Below, piece after piece: positions 1-7,915 of a stretch of DNA of 64,000 bases. The DNA is from an uncultured Lachnospiraceae bacterium (GTDB taxonomy: Bacteria; Bacillota; Clostridia; Lachnospirales; Lachnospiraceae): positions 50,725 through 114,724 of the forward strand of contig CAJUIO010000001.1 of the NCBI GenBank assembly GCA_910586025.1. Direction: 5' to 3'. The notes under the pieces were generated by a model that was not told the DNA's origin, did not search any database, and worked only from the letters and a program-made list of their open reading frames with translations. The stretch's first letter is position 1, and every line of letters starts with the position of its first letter. The translations under genes were made by a program, and so were the position numbers.

Positions 1-22
1 TTTAGAAAGGATGATACTTAAT

Positions 23-757
23 ATGAAAAAATGGTTATTGGTATTAGGTATGATTACCTGTATGATGGGACTGACAGCCTGCAGTGAGAAACAGGCGAAC
101 GTGGAAAATCCCATGCTGACCGAGGCGGATGCCCTGGGGCTTGGCGAGAACGTTGTGGAAACCATCAATCTGTATGTTCAGCAGAATGCGAAGGATCAGA
201 TTACGGACGCTGTACTTTTGTCGGCAGTGGAAAGCTGGGAGAGTGCGGCTGAGGATATGGGCGATTATATCGGAATTATCAGTACGGATTCAGATATCAC
301 GGAGGATGACGGCATCATCAGAGTTACCGTGGAAGGGAGCACCCGCAATGCGGTAGTCGAGCTGGTTCTCGATGCGAAGAAGGGGATCACGGGCATTTCC
401 ACCAATGTGGAGTATACCTTCAAAGAAAAAATGGGGAAGGCCGCTCTCAACACTCTGCTTGGCATGGGTACCGTTTTCGTCGTTTTGATTCTGATCAGTG
501 CGATCATATCCTGCTTTAACCTGATTCCCGGAATTCAGGAAAAGCTGAGCAGAAAATCTAAGAAGGCAGAAGTGAAGGAGTCCGCACCGGCTTCTTCCGC
601 ACCTCAGGCTGCGGTTCCCGTCGAGGAGGATCTGACGGATGATCTTGAGCTGGTTGCGGTGATTGCGGCTGCGATTGCGGCAAGCGAGGGAGCGGCCTCC
701 ACGGACGGATTCGTGGTAAGAAGCATCAGGCGCGCCGGAAGACGGCAGAGGGCATAA
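23..757 (+). CDS. OadG-family gamma subunit of Na+-pump decarboxylase, lipoprotein-like
   Basis: Likely the small membrane subunit that anchors and assembles a biotin-dependent, sodium-translocating decarboxylase. The product starts with a basic n-region, a hydrophobic stretch and a lipobox-like LTAC at about residues 16-20, so it may be a lipoprotein. An extracytoplasmic domain of about 120 residues follows, then one strong transmembrane segment (about 147-170), a Lys/Glu/Ala/Pro-rich linker and a C-terminal FVVRSIRR motif typical of OadG-like proteins. I chose the ATG at 23 because AGAAAGG at 4-10 abuts the ATG at 11 but sits at a usable distance from 23. The biotin carrier, beta and alpha subunits follow, which supports the role. 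It is much longer than enterobacterial OadG (about 80-90 residues). Family assignment rests on context and the C-terminal motif; the N-terminal domain is unidentified. Confidence 0.75.
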   Translation: MKKWLLVLGMITCMMGLTACSEKQANVENPMLTEADALGLGENVVETINLYVQQNAKDQITDAVLLSAVESWESAAEDMGDYIGIISTDSDITEDDGIIRVTVEGSTRNAVVELVLDAKKGITGISTNVEYTFKEKMGKAALNTLLGMGTVFVVLILISAIISCFNLIPGIQEKLSRKSKKAEVKESAPASSAPQAAVPVEEDLTDDLELVAVIAAAIAASEGAASTDGFVVRSIRRAGRRQRA

Positions 758-827
758 GCAGTTCCCGCAAAGCGGGAAACAGGCAATGAGAATCGTTAAA
801 CAGAAAAATCACAGGAGGATTTTAAGA

Positions 828-1199
828 ATGAAAAATTATACAATTACCGTAAATGGAAACGTATATGACGTAGTAGTAGAAGAGGGTACATCCACAGGAG
901 CTGCACCTGCTCCCGCACCCGCAGCTCCCAAGGCAGCACCGAAGGCAGCACCCGCTGCAGCACCGAAGGCTGCGGCAGGAGCGGGAAGCGTTAAGGTTGA
1001 GGCCGGTGCGGCAGGCAAGGTATTCAAGGTTGAGGCAAGCGTTGGACAGACGGTTAAGAAGGGGGATACCGTTGTGATTCTGGAAGCAATGAAGATGGAA
1101 ATTCCTGTTGTTGCACCTCAGGACGGCACAGTGGCAAGCATTGACGTGGCAGCCGGCGATTCCGTGGAAGCAGGCGCTCTGCTGGCAACACTCAAATAA
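828..1199 (+). CDS. Biotin carboxyl carrier protein of decarboxylase
   Basis: A 123-residue biotin carrier that shuttles carboxyl groups between the carboxyltransferase and the membrane decarboxylase. The N-terminus (MKNYTITVNG) leads into an Ala/Pro/Lys-rich flexible linker (about residues 25-52) and then a biotinyl domain. The acceptor lysine is K89 in EAMKM, 34 residues from the C-terminus, as expected for this fold. An ATG at 786 is in frame, but AGGAGG at 813-818 lies at good distance from the ATG at 828, so I start there. The repetitive GCA/AAG codons of the linker give a low-complexity stretch at about 900-985. It lies between the gamma and beta subunit genes, so the carrier is a separate polypeptide rather than a C-terminal domain of the alpha subunit. 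Confidence 0.9.
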   Translation: MKNYTITVNGNVYDVVVEEGTSTGAAPAPAPAAPKAAPKAAPAAAPKAAAGAGSVKVEAGAAGKVFKVEASVGQTVKKGDTVVILEAMKMEIPVVAPQDGTVASIDVAAGDSVEAGALLATLK

Positions 1200-1281
1200 C
1201 ACGGACAGGGTTATTTGCGGTTACAACGGATGTCACAGTGTGCGAGCATCCTTATGTTAATAACAACAGGAGGTAAAAGAA

Positions 1282-2433
1282 ATGGATTATATCGTAAGTA
1301 CATTAGACAACCTGATCCATCAGACAGCCTTTTTCAACCTGACCGGTGGAAACTATCTGATGATTCTTGTGGCTTGTGTATTTCTTTATCTTGCGATTGC
1401 TAAGGGCTTTGAACCGCTGCTTCTTACGCCGATCGCATTTGGTATGCTGCTTGTGAACATTTATCCGGATATCATGATCAGTATTGAGGATTCGGCAAAT
1501 GGAACGGGCGGACTGCTGTATTATTTTTATCTCTTAGACGAGTGGGCAATCTTACCCTCCCTGATTTTTATGGGTGTGGGTGCCATGACAGACTTTGGTC
1601 CCCTGATTGCCAATCCTAAGAGCTTTTTGCTGGGCGCTGCGGCGCAGTTTGGTATTTTTGCGGCATATTTCGGAGCCATTGGCTTTGGCTTTAACGACAA
1701 GGCGGCGGCGGCGATTTCCATCATCGGAGGAGCGGACGGCCCTACCTCTATTTTCCTTGCGGGAAAGCTGGGCCAGACAGCGCTTCTCGGACCGATTGCC
1801 GTGGCGGCTTACTCCTATATGTCGTTGGTTCCCATTATCCAGCCGCCTATTATGAAATTACTGACAACCGAGAAAGAGAGAAAGATCAAGATGGGGCAGC
1901 TTCGTCCCGTATCCAAGCTTGAGAAGATTCTGTTCCCTATCGTGGTTACGATTGTCGTATGTCTGATCCTTCCCACAACGGCACCCCTTGTAGGTATGCT
2001 CATGCTGGGAAATCTTTTCCGGGAATCCGGTGTGGTAAGACAGCTGACGGATACGGCTTCCAACGCACTCATGTATATTGTGGTTATTCTGCTTGGCACG
2101 TCCGTTGGAGCAACCACAAGCGCAGAGGCGTTCCTGAACTGGGATACGATTAAGATTGTGATTCTCGGACTGGCCGCATTTGCGTTTGGTACTGCGGCAG
2201 GAGTGCTCTTCGGTAAGCTGATGTGTATTGCAACAAAGGGAAAAGTGAATCCCCTTATCGGTTCCGCCGGTGTCTCTGCGGTTCCTATGGCGGCCAGAGT
2301 TTCCCAGAAGGTTGGTGCGGAGTCCGATCCGACCAATTTCCTGTTAATGCATGCAATGGGACCTAACGTGGCAGGCGTTATCGGCACGGCGGTTGCGGCG
2401 GGTACGTTTATGGCGGTATTTGGAGTATTTTAA
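1282..2433 (+). CDS. Na+-translocating decarboxylase beta subunit (OadB/GcdB/MmdB family)
   Basis: Integral membrane subunit that decarboxylates carboxybiotin and couples this to Na+ export. The 383-residue product is almost entirely hydrophobic with many transmembrane segments. It carries the conserved GGADGPTSI motif at about residues 149-157, whose aspartate (D152) corresponds to the Na+/carboxybiotin-site aspartate of OadB. A second conserved region, GAATTSAEAF-like in family members and reading GATTSAEAF here, lies in the C-terminal half. AGGAGG at 1268-1273 precedes the ATG. The length is slightly below that of enterobacterial OadB (about 430), typical of the shorter Firmicute forms. 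The substrate cannot be read from this subunit, because oxaloacetate, methylmalonyl-CoA, malonate and glutaconyl-CoA pumps share it. Confidence 0.93.
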   Translation: MDYIVSTLDNLIHQTAFFNLTGGNYLMILVACVFLYLAIAKGFEPLLLTPIAFGMLLVNIYPDIMISIEDSANGTGGLLYYFYLLDEWAILPSLIFMGVGAMTDFGPLIANPKSFLLGAAAQFGIFAAYFGAIGFGFNDKAAAAISIIGGADGPTSIFLAGKLGQTALLGPIAVAAYSYMSLVPIIQPPIMKLLTTEKERKIKMGQLRPVSKLEKILFPIVVTIVVCLILPTTAPLVGMLMLGNLFRESGVVRQLTDTASNALMYIVVILLGTSVGATTSAEAFLNWDTIKIVILGLAAFAFGTAAGVLFGKLMCIATKGKVNPLIGSAGVSAVPMAARVSQKVGAESDPTNFLLMHAMGPNVAGVIGTAVAAGTFMAVFGVF

Positions 2434-2459
2434 AGAAAAACAAGCAGGAGGATTATATT

Positions 2460-3887
2460 ATGGCAGAACAGGTTAAGAAACCGATTGGAATTATGGAAAC
2501 CGTTCTTCGTGACGCACATCAGTCTCTGATCGCAACGAGAATGCCCACCGAGATGATGCTTCCCATCGTGGAAAAAATGGATAAAGTCGGCTATCACGCA
2601 GTGGAATGCTGGGGCGGAGCGACCTTTGACGCTTCCCTTCGTTTCCTGAAGGAAGATCCTTGGGACAGATTGAGAAAGCTGAGAGATGGATTTAAGAATA
2701 CCAAGCTTCAGATGCTTTTCCGTGGTCAGAACATTCTGGGCTACAGGCCTTATGCGGACGACGTGGTTGACAGCTTTGTGGAGAAGTCTATCGCAAACGG
2801 TATTGATATCATTCGTATCTTTGACTGTCTCAATGACCTCAGAAACCTTCAGGCGGCGGTTAATGCCACGAATAAGATTAAGCAGAGAGAGGGCAGAGGC
2901 CATGCGCAGGTAGCGCTTTCCTATACACTGGGAGATGCTTATACCATGGAATACTGGATGAGTATGGCGAAGAAGATCGAGGAGATGGGAGCTGATTCCA
3001 TCTGTATCAAGGATATGGCGGGCCTGCTTGTTCCTTACAAGGCGTCCGAGATGATTGCGGCAATGAAGTCCGCAACCAAGCTTCCCATTCAGCTCCATAC
3101 ACACTACACATCCGGCGTTGCAAGCATGACATATATGAAGGCGGTCGAGGCAGGAGTGGATGTGATCGACTGTGCGATTTCACCTTTTGCAATGGGTACT
3201 TCGCAGCCTGCAACAGAGGTTATGGTTGAGACCTTCAAGGGAACCGAGTATGACACGGGATATGACCAGAACCTTCTGGCGGAAATCGCTGATTATTTCA
3301 GGCCCTACAGAGATAAATGTCTGGCAGACGGTCTTCTCAATCCCAAGGTTATGGGTGTTGATATCAAGACTCTGCTGTATCAGGTACCCGGCGGTATGCT
3401 TTCCAACATGGTGAGCCAGTTGAAGGAACAGAATGCGGAGGATAAGTACTATGACGTGCTCCGCGAAATCCCTCAGGTTAGAAAAGACCTGGGTGAGCCG
3501 CCGCTTGTTACCCCTTCTTCCCAGATTGTGGGTACTCAGGCTGTGTTCAACGTGCTTATGGGTGAGAGATACAAGATGGCGACAAAGGAGACCAAGGCGG
3601 TTCTGCGCGGCGAGTACGGTCAGACCGTTAAGCCTATGAATCAGGAGATTATCGACAAGGTTATCCCCGGTGAAAAGAGAATCACCTGCCGTCCTGCGGA
3701 TCTGATTGAGAACGAGATGGATAAGCTGGAAGCTGAGATGAAGGAATGGAAGCAGCAGGATGAGGATGTATTGTCCTACGCACTGTTCCCTCAGGTGGCG
3801 ACTGACTTCTTTAAGTATCGTCAGGCACAGCAGGAGAAGGTTGACATGACACAGGCGGATACAAAGAATGCGGCGTATCCGGTTTAA
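2460..3887 (+). CDS. oadA: Oxaloacetate decarboxylase alpha / pyruvate carboxyltransferase subunit (biotin domain absent)
   Basis: Carboxyltransferase that moves CO2 between oxaloacetate/pyruvate and biotin. It is a TIM-barrel HMGL-like domain with the metal-site motif LRDAHQS near the N-terminus (D18), the reactive lysine in CIKDMAG (K184) and HTHYTSG (H213, H215) as metal ligands. A conserved carboxyltransferase C-terminal domain follows. At 475 residues it stops before the biotinyl domain found in fused OadA or PycB proteins, which fits the separate carrier encoded at 828. AGGAGG at 2446-2451 sets the start. It could equally be the 5S-type subunit of a transcarboxylase if an acyl-CoA carboxyltransferase gene lies just upstream of the window. 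The family is certain; the physiological direction is not. Confidence 0.9.
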   Translation: MAEQVKKPIGIMETVLRDAHQSLIATRMPTEMMLPIVEKMDKVGYHAVECWGGATFDASLRFLKEDPWDRLRKLRDGFKNTKLQMLFRGQNILGYRPYADDVVDSFVEKSIANGIDIIRIFDCLNDLRNLQAAVNATNKIKQREGRGHAQVALSYTLGDAYTMEYWMSMAKKIEEMGADSICIKDMAGLLVPYKASEMIAAMKSATKLPIQLHTHYTSGVASMTYMKAVEAGVDVIDCAISPFAMGTSQPATEVMVETFKGTEYDTGYDQNLLAEIADYFRPYRDKCLADGLLNPKVMGVDIKTLLYQVPGGMLSNMVSQLKEQNAEDKYYDVLREIPQVRKDLGEPPLVTPSSQIVGTQAVFNVLMGERYKMATKETKAVLRGEYGQTVKPMNQEIIDKVIPGEKRITCRPADLIENEMDKLEAEMKEWKQQDEDVLSYALFPQVATDFFKYRQAQQEKVDMTQADTKNAAYPV

Positions 3888-3912
3888 TCCGGCATACAGG
3901 TTTTGAATGCAG

Positions 3913-3950
3913 AAACCCCTTGTACAAATGATTTTGTACGAGGGGTTTTG
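3913..3950 (+). terminator. Intrinsic terminator after decarboxylase operon
   Basis: A 16-bp hairpin (3913-3928 with 3933-3948) has a TGAT loop and one G-U pair. The right arm ends in a short T run. It closes the four-gene decarboxylase operon. Confidence 0.8.
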
Positions 3951-4015
3951 ATGATATGCTTCATAGGGCAGGCAGATAAAACCGAGTAAAAAGCGGGATG
4001 GAAGGGGTTTATAGT

Positions 4016-4942
4016 ATGGAGAATAAGCGTTTTGCGCTGTTGATTGATGCGGATAATATTTCTGCGAAATACATCGGGGATATTCTGGAGGAGCTTTCCA
4101 CCTACGGCATCACGACGTATAAGAGGATTTACGGGGACTGGACCAGTACGCAGGCCACGAAATGGAAGGAAAAGCTGCTGGAAAATTCCGTCATTCCGGT
4201 ACAGCAGTTCAGCAATACCGTGGGGAAGAATGCCACGGATTCCACATTGATCATTGATGCCATGGATATTCTGTATACCGGGAATGTAGAGGGCTTCTGC
4301 ATTGTCTCGAGCGACAGTGATTTCACGCGTCTTGCCAGCAGGCTGAGAGAATCCGGAATGGAAGTGATCGGGATGGGAGAGGAAAAAACGCCCCGTTCCT
4401 TCCGAGTGGCATGTACCAGATTTGTAAATCTGGAAAATCTGGGGAATCAGGATGAGGATACGGATACCAACGACAAGCAGGACAATACCATTGGCAGGGA
4501 AGTTGTGTACAATGCCATCACAAACATTATCACGGAGAACGAAAACAAGGGAAAAAGCGTGGAGCTTGCCTCTGTGGGCAACCGTCTCGTGAATATGTAT
4601 CCGGATTTTGACGTGAGGAATTATGGCTACAGTCTTCTCTCAAGATTTCTGGAGGATGCGGGTCTGTTCCAGCTTCAGAAAAAGCATAATGTGATTACTA
4701 TTTCGCTTAAGGAGAATGAACAGTCCAAGGAGGAGATCTGTGAGTATGTGAGGACGGTGATCACGGCATCCGGGAAGAAAGGAATCGGGTTCAGCGAGCT
4801 GAGCAACCTTGTGCATGGAAAATACAACAGCTTTAATGTAAAGGATTACGGCTACAGCCAGTTTTCAAAATTTGTACAGAGCCTGAACGGGATTGAGACA
4901 TTTGATGACGGCAGCAACAGGAAGAGGGCCAGAAAGCTTTGA
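4016..4942 (+). CDS. NYN-domain protein with two OST-HTH/LOTUS domains
   Basis: A predicted RNA-binding or RNA-processing protein of 308 residues. Residues about 1-140 form an NYN (PIN-like, LabA/DUF88) domain with the acidic residues that would bind metal: LLIDADN near the N-terminus, STLIIDAMD in the middle and SSDSDF (about residues 96-101). Two repeated modules follow at about 160-235 and 238-300. Each ends in a related block (DVRNYGYSLLSRF and NVKDYGYSQFSKF), the OST-HTH/LOTUS signature of winged-helix RNA-binding domains. The ATG at 4016 has GAAGGGG at 4001-4007, while the ATG at 3998 has no ribosome site. A 73-nt gap follows the upstream terminator, so it is probably transcribed on its own. 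The catalytic aspartates look intact, so nuclease activity is possible but is inferred. Confidence 0.85.
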   Translation: MENKRFALLIDADNISAKYIGDILEELSTYGITTYKRIYGDWTSTQATKWKEKLLENSVIPVQQFSNTVGKNATDSTLIIDAMDILYTGNVEGFCIVSSDSDFTRLASRLRESGMEVIGMGEEKTPRSFRVACTRFVNLENLGNQDEDTDTNDKQDNTIGREVVYNAITNIITENENKGKSVELASVGNRLVNMYPDFDVRNYGYSLLSRFLEDAGLFQLQKKHNVITISLKENEQSKEEICEYVRTVITASGKKGIGFSELSNLVHGKYNSFNVKDYGYSQFSKFVQSLNGIETFDDGSNRKRARKL

Positions 4943-5002
4943 GTAAGACTGCTGCGGGCTTTTGGCGCCTGAAAGAGACGGGAAGACAGATTGAGGTGAA
5001 AG

Positions 5003-6016
5003 ATGGCAAAAGCAGTAAAGATGAAGGATATTGCGGATCGGCTGAATGTGAGTACCATGACCATTTCCAAGGCTTTGTCCGGGAAGCCGGGGGTCAGCGA
5101 TTCTCTGAGAGAGAGAATCAGGATGCTTGCCATGGAGATGGGGTATGTATCTCCGGGGGCTCCCAAGGATCTGTACTATACGTTTGGAGTGATCATTGAG
5201 AGCCATTATATCGAAAAATGCGATACCTTCTATTGGAAGCTTTACCAGGAAATAAATATGAGAGCGTCCAGGCAGAATTGCTTTATTCTGCTGGGAATTG
5301 TGGAGGATGCATCCAGGGAGAATCTGGAAATTCCCAAGATTGTCAAGGAAAACAAGGTGGACGGCCTTTTGATTCTCGGAGGGATGGAGAGATATTATCT
5401 GGAAGTGCTGGTGGCATCGGCCGGGGTTCCGATTGTGTACATAGATTTTTATGACGAGCAGATTTTTGAGGACAGCGTTATTTCCAACGGCTTTTACGGC
5501 TCCTATTGTATGACAAATTACCTTTTTGACAGAGGACACCGCGAAATCGCATTTGTGGGAACCCTGTTCAGTTCAAAAAACATTACGGACCGGTTTCTGG
5601 GCTACGAGAAATCCATGTTGGAGCATGGGGAAGCGGTCAGGGAGGAATGGGTGATTCCTGACAGGGACGGGGAAAAGAATCTCTATGACATTATCGTCCT
5701 GCCGGATCAGATGCCCACGGCCTTCGTGTGCAATTGCGACCAGACGGCGTGCAGGCTGATCGGAGAGCTGCAGAGAAACGGCTATGATGTTCCGGGAGAT
5801 ATTTCCGTCGTGGGCTATGACGATTATCTTCATCCGGGGCTGTGCAACGTGGAGATCACCTCCTACGGCGTGGATATGGGACAGATGGCCGCCCTGGGCA
5901 TTAATCTTCTTATCCGGAAAATACAGGGTAAGACATATCGGAAAGGCTTTCACATTGTGGAGGGATATTTTGTGGAGAGAGAAAGTGCGGCATCCAGGGA
6001 GACGGAGATAATTTAA
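5003..6016 (+). CDS. LacI/GalR-family transcriptional regulator
   Basis: A DNA-binding repressor with a sugar-binding-protein-like effector domain, 337 residues as usual for the family. The N-terminal HTH (about residues 5-30, MKDIADRLNVSTMTISKALSG) is followed by the hinge and GYVSPGAP. The periplasmic-binding-protein-like core contains the typical FDRGHREIAF-like (here FDRGHREIAFVG) and VVGYDDYLHPGL motifs. GAGGTGA upstream of the ATG at 5003 supports the start. No sugar uptake or catabolic gene is adjacent: it lies between an NYN protein and an amidase, so the effector and regulon cannot be guessed from the neighbourhood. Confidence 0.9.
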   Translation: MAKAVKMKDIADRLNVSTMTISKALSGKPGVSDSLRERIRMLAMEMGYVSPGAPKDLYYTFGVIIESHYIEKCDTFYWKLYQEINMRASRQNCFILLGIVEDASRENLEIPKIVKENKVDGLLILGGMERYYLEVLVASAGVPIVYIDFYDEQIFEDSVISNGFYGSYCMTNYLFDRGHREIAFVGTLFSSKNITDRFLGYEKSMLEHGEAVREEWVIPDRDGEKNLYDIIVLPDQMPTAFVCNCDQTACRLIGELQRNGYDVPGDISVVGYDDYLHPGLCNVEITSYGVDMGQMAALGINLLIRKIQGKTYRKGFHIVEGYFVERESAASRETEII

Positions 6017-6058
6017 GGGAATCTTTAGCTTTCATTAAGAAAAATATGCGGGCATGTC

Positions 6059-6067
6059 TGATATAAT
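6059..6067 (+). promoter_or_regulatory. Extended -10 promoter for amidase gene
   Basis: TG-A-TATAAT at 6059-6067 is an extended -10 element with no recognisable -35. Transcription from about 6074 would exclude the in-frame ATG at 6054 and favours the ATG at 6090. Confidence 0.55.
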
Positions 6068-6089
6068 ATTGCCGTGCAGTTTACTTGGA

Positions 6090-7157
6090 ATGAGGGATGA
6101 GGACAAAGTGGAACTGGAGTTTATAGATATTTCGGACCGCGGAGAGTACCAGAGCAGGGAGAAAGCGAAACAACAGATACAAAAGGCGCGTACAAGGCAG
6201 CGCAGCCAGCAGGTGAGGAGAGATGTCTATCAGCGGCAGCGCAGGATAGAACAGCGCAGAAATGCGGAACAGGGCCCGCGCAGGAGGATGGCGGAATATC
6301 CCAATGAGGATATGGTGAATCTGGTATCCGGCTCCGGACATGCAACAAGGCGGCAGTCAGCGGGGGAGGCCGCATTTTATCAGAACCGGGAGCGTCAGCA
6401 GCAGCTGAAGCGCCAGGAGCTGAAACGCAGACAGGCAAGGGAGCGTTACCGCCAGAAGCAGCTTCGAAAGAGGCGTCTTCGGGTGATGATGATGAAAGCG
6501 GCTATTTTGTGCTGTCTGGTTCTGCTCGTTGCTCTGCTCGGAATGATTCTTCCGCAGATCTTCTCTGGTTCCAAAGAGAGGGAAAAGGTTCCCGATATGG
6601 CGATTCAGAAGGAGAAAGAGACGGTCAGTCAAAAGCCGGCGGAGGGTCCGGGACTCGGCATTGTGGAGGATTTCCTGACCGTGAACGAATATTCGAGGCC
6701 GGGAGAGCCGTTAGAAGCCGTAAACAATATTTTCGTACACTATACGGCAAATCCCGGGACAAGCGCCGCACAGAACAGAAGCTATTTTGAGAATCTGGGC
6801 CTTACGGGAGAAACCTCGGCCAGCGCTCATTTTGTGATCGGCTATGAGGGTGAGATTATTCAGTGCATTCCTCTGGAGGAAATTGCCTATGCGGTTCAGA
6901 GGAGAAATTATGATTCTGTTTCCATCGAATGCTGTTACCTCGACAGGAACGGAAAGTTTACGGATGCCACATACGATTCTCTGGTGAAGCTCAGCGCATG
7001 GCTCCTGAAAAAATATGATCTCTCACCGTCGGACATGCGCCGTCATTACGACGAGGGCGGAAAGAAATGTCCTCTCTACTTTGTGGAACACGAGGAGGCA
7101 TGGGATCAGTTTGTCAGGGATCTGGAAAATTACATGGCCAATAAGGCGGAGACATAA
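6090..7157 (+). CDS. Membrane-anchored N-acetylmuramoyl-L-alanine amidase (Amidase_2)
   Basis: A zinc amidase predicted to cut the lactyl-peptide bond of peptidoglycan. The first 130 or so residues are cytoplasmic and very rich in Arg and Gln. One transmembrane helix follows (about 131-152, from MMMKAAILCCLV), then a linker and an Amidase_2 domain at about 210-350. Zinc and catalytic positions are visible in VHYTAN, SAHFVIG and RHYDEGGKKCP (His and Cys). This gives a type II topology with the enzyme outside the cell. The ATG at 6090 has only a weak ribosome site (TTGGA), but an extended -10 element overlaps the upstream ATG. The long basic cytoplasmic tail is unusual and might bind nucleic acid or a cytosolic partner. 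A terminator follows at 7175. Confidence 0.85.
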   Translation: MRDEDKVELEFIDISDRGEYQSREKAKQQIQKARTRQRSQQVRRDVYQRQRRIEQRRNAEQGPRRRMAEYPNEDMVNLVSGSGHATRRQSAGEAAFYQNRERQQQLKRQELKRRQARERYRQKQLRKRRLRVMMMKAAILCCLVLLVALLGMILPQIFSGSKEREKVPDMAIQKEKETVSQKPAEGPGLGIVEDFLTVNEYSRPGEPLEAVNNIFVHYTANPGTSAAQNRSYFENLGLTGETSASAHFVIGYEGEIIQCIPLEEIAYAVQRRNYDSVSIECCYLDRNGKFTDATYDSLVKLSAWLLKKYDLSPSDMRRHYDEGGKKCPLYFVEHEEAWDQFVRDLENYMANKAET

Positions 7158-7174
7158 TATTCAGGATTTGAAAG

Positions 7175-7197
7175 GCTGGCCCCGGGGCCGGCTTTTT
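7175..7197 (+). terminator. Intrinsic terminator after amidase gene
   Basis: GCTGGCC (7175-7181) pairs with GGCCGGC (7186-7192), allowing one G-U pair, and is followed directly by five Ts (7193-7197). Confidence 0.8.
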
Positions 7198-7254
7198 GCA
7201 TTGCGGAAGGCTCTCCGGGCGGGCTTCCTGTATACGGGTGAGGAAGGTCGTATG

Positions 7255-7298
7255 TTGACAGAATATAAAAAATATTATAGGATAATAACATGTGTTAT
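7255..7298 (+). promoter_or_regulatory. SigA-type promoter with palindromic operator for tetR-like gene
   Basis: TTGACA (7255-7260), a 17-bp spacer and TAGGAT (7278-7283) form a good vegetative promoter. ATAACA-TG-TGTTAT (7285-7298) is a perfect 6-bp-arm palindrome directly over the expected start point. A TetR-type repressor is encoded 22 nt downstream, so autoregulation through this site is plausible but inferred. Confidence 0.6.
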
Positions 7299-7319
7299 AC
7301 AAATGAAGGGACAGGAAAA

Positions 7320-7865
7320 ATGGCCAGGAGGGAATCGGTCACAAGGGATGTGATCATAGACGCAGCGTTTTCTATTCTTCGGGAAGAGGGAATTGAGCAG
7401 GTGACAGCGAGAAAGCTGGCGGCCAGGGCAAACTGTTCCACGCAGCCTATTTTCCGTATTTTTAAGAATATGGAAGAGCTGGCACAGGAGCTGTATGACA
7501 GGACGGCCTGTTTTTTCAGGGAATATTATGACAGCTTCCCAAGGCATCTGGAGGCGCCCTTTGTACATCTTGGAATGATCTATATCCGGTTTGCGCTTGA
7601 ACACGGAAATCTGTTTTCCTTTCTGTTTCTGTCAGGAAAGCGGTTTGCAGGCAACGGATATGACATGATGAGAGGATGGGAGGACTGTACCGCAGGACAG
7701 ATCAGGCCGGCCTCGGAAAGCTGCGAGAATGCCGGGGAGGTGTTTGCCAGGATGTGGATCACGATTCACGGAGCGGCCTGCATGACCCTTGCGGGAGACT
7801 ACGATCTGACGGAAGAGGAAACCGCGAACATGCTTGAGGACATCTGCCGGCTGTACTGTAAGTGA
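7320..7865 (+). CDS. TetR/AcrR-family transcriptional regulator
   Basis: A 181-residue dimeric repressor. The N-terminal HTH is clear: RDVIIDAAFSILREEG, then VTARKLAARANCSTQPIFRIF (about residues 10-48). The C-terminal ligand-binding region is Phe/Met-rich and not diagnostic (residues MARRESV start the protein). An in-frame ATG exists at 7290, but it lies inside the operator palindrome and has no ribosome site; the ATG at 7320 has GGGACAGG upstream. A strong promoter and palindrome precede it. The next gene (RpiR-type) starts 51 nt downstream, so the two regulators may be cotranscribed. The target is unknown. Confidence 0.85.
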   Translation: MARRESVTRDVIIDAAFSILREEGIEQVTARKLAARANCSTQPIFRIFKNMEELAQELYDRTACFFREYYDSFPRHLEAPFVHLGMIYIRFALEHGNLFSFLFLSGKRFAGNGYDMMRGWEDCTAGQIRPASESCENAGEVFARMWITIHGAACMTLAGDYDLTEEETANMLEDICRLYCK

Positions 7866-7915
7866 AACATGCCTCTAAGGCGGAGCATAGAAATACAAAG
7901 TTAAAGGGACGGACA

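Noticed and set aside
900..990. Short repeats of GCA/AAG/CCC codons
   Set aside because: This is the Ala/Pro/Lys linker of the biotin carrier, not a CRISPR or regulatory repeat.
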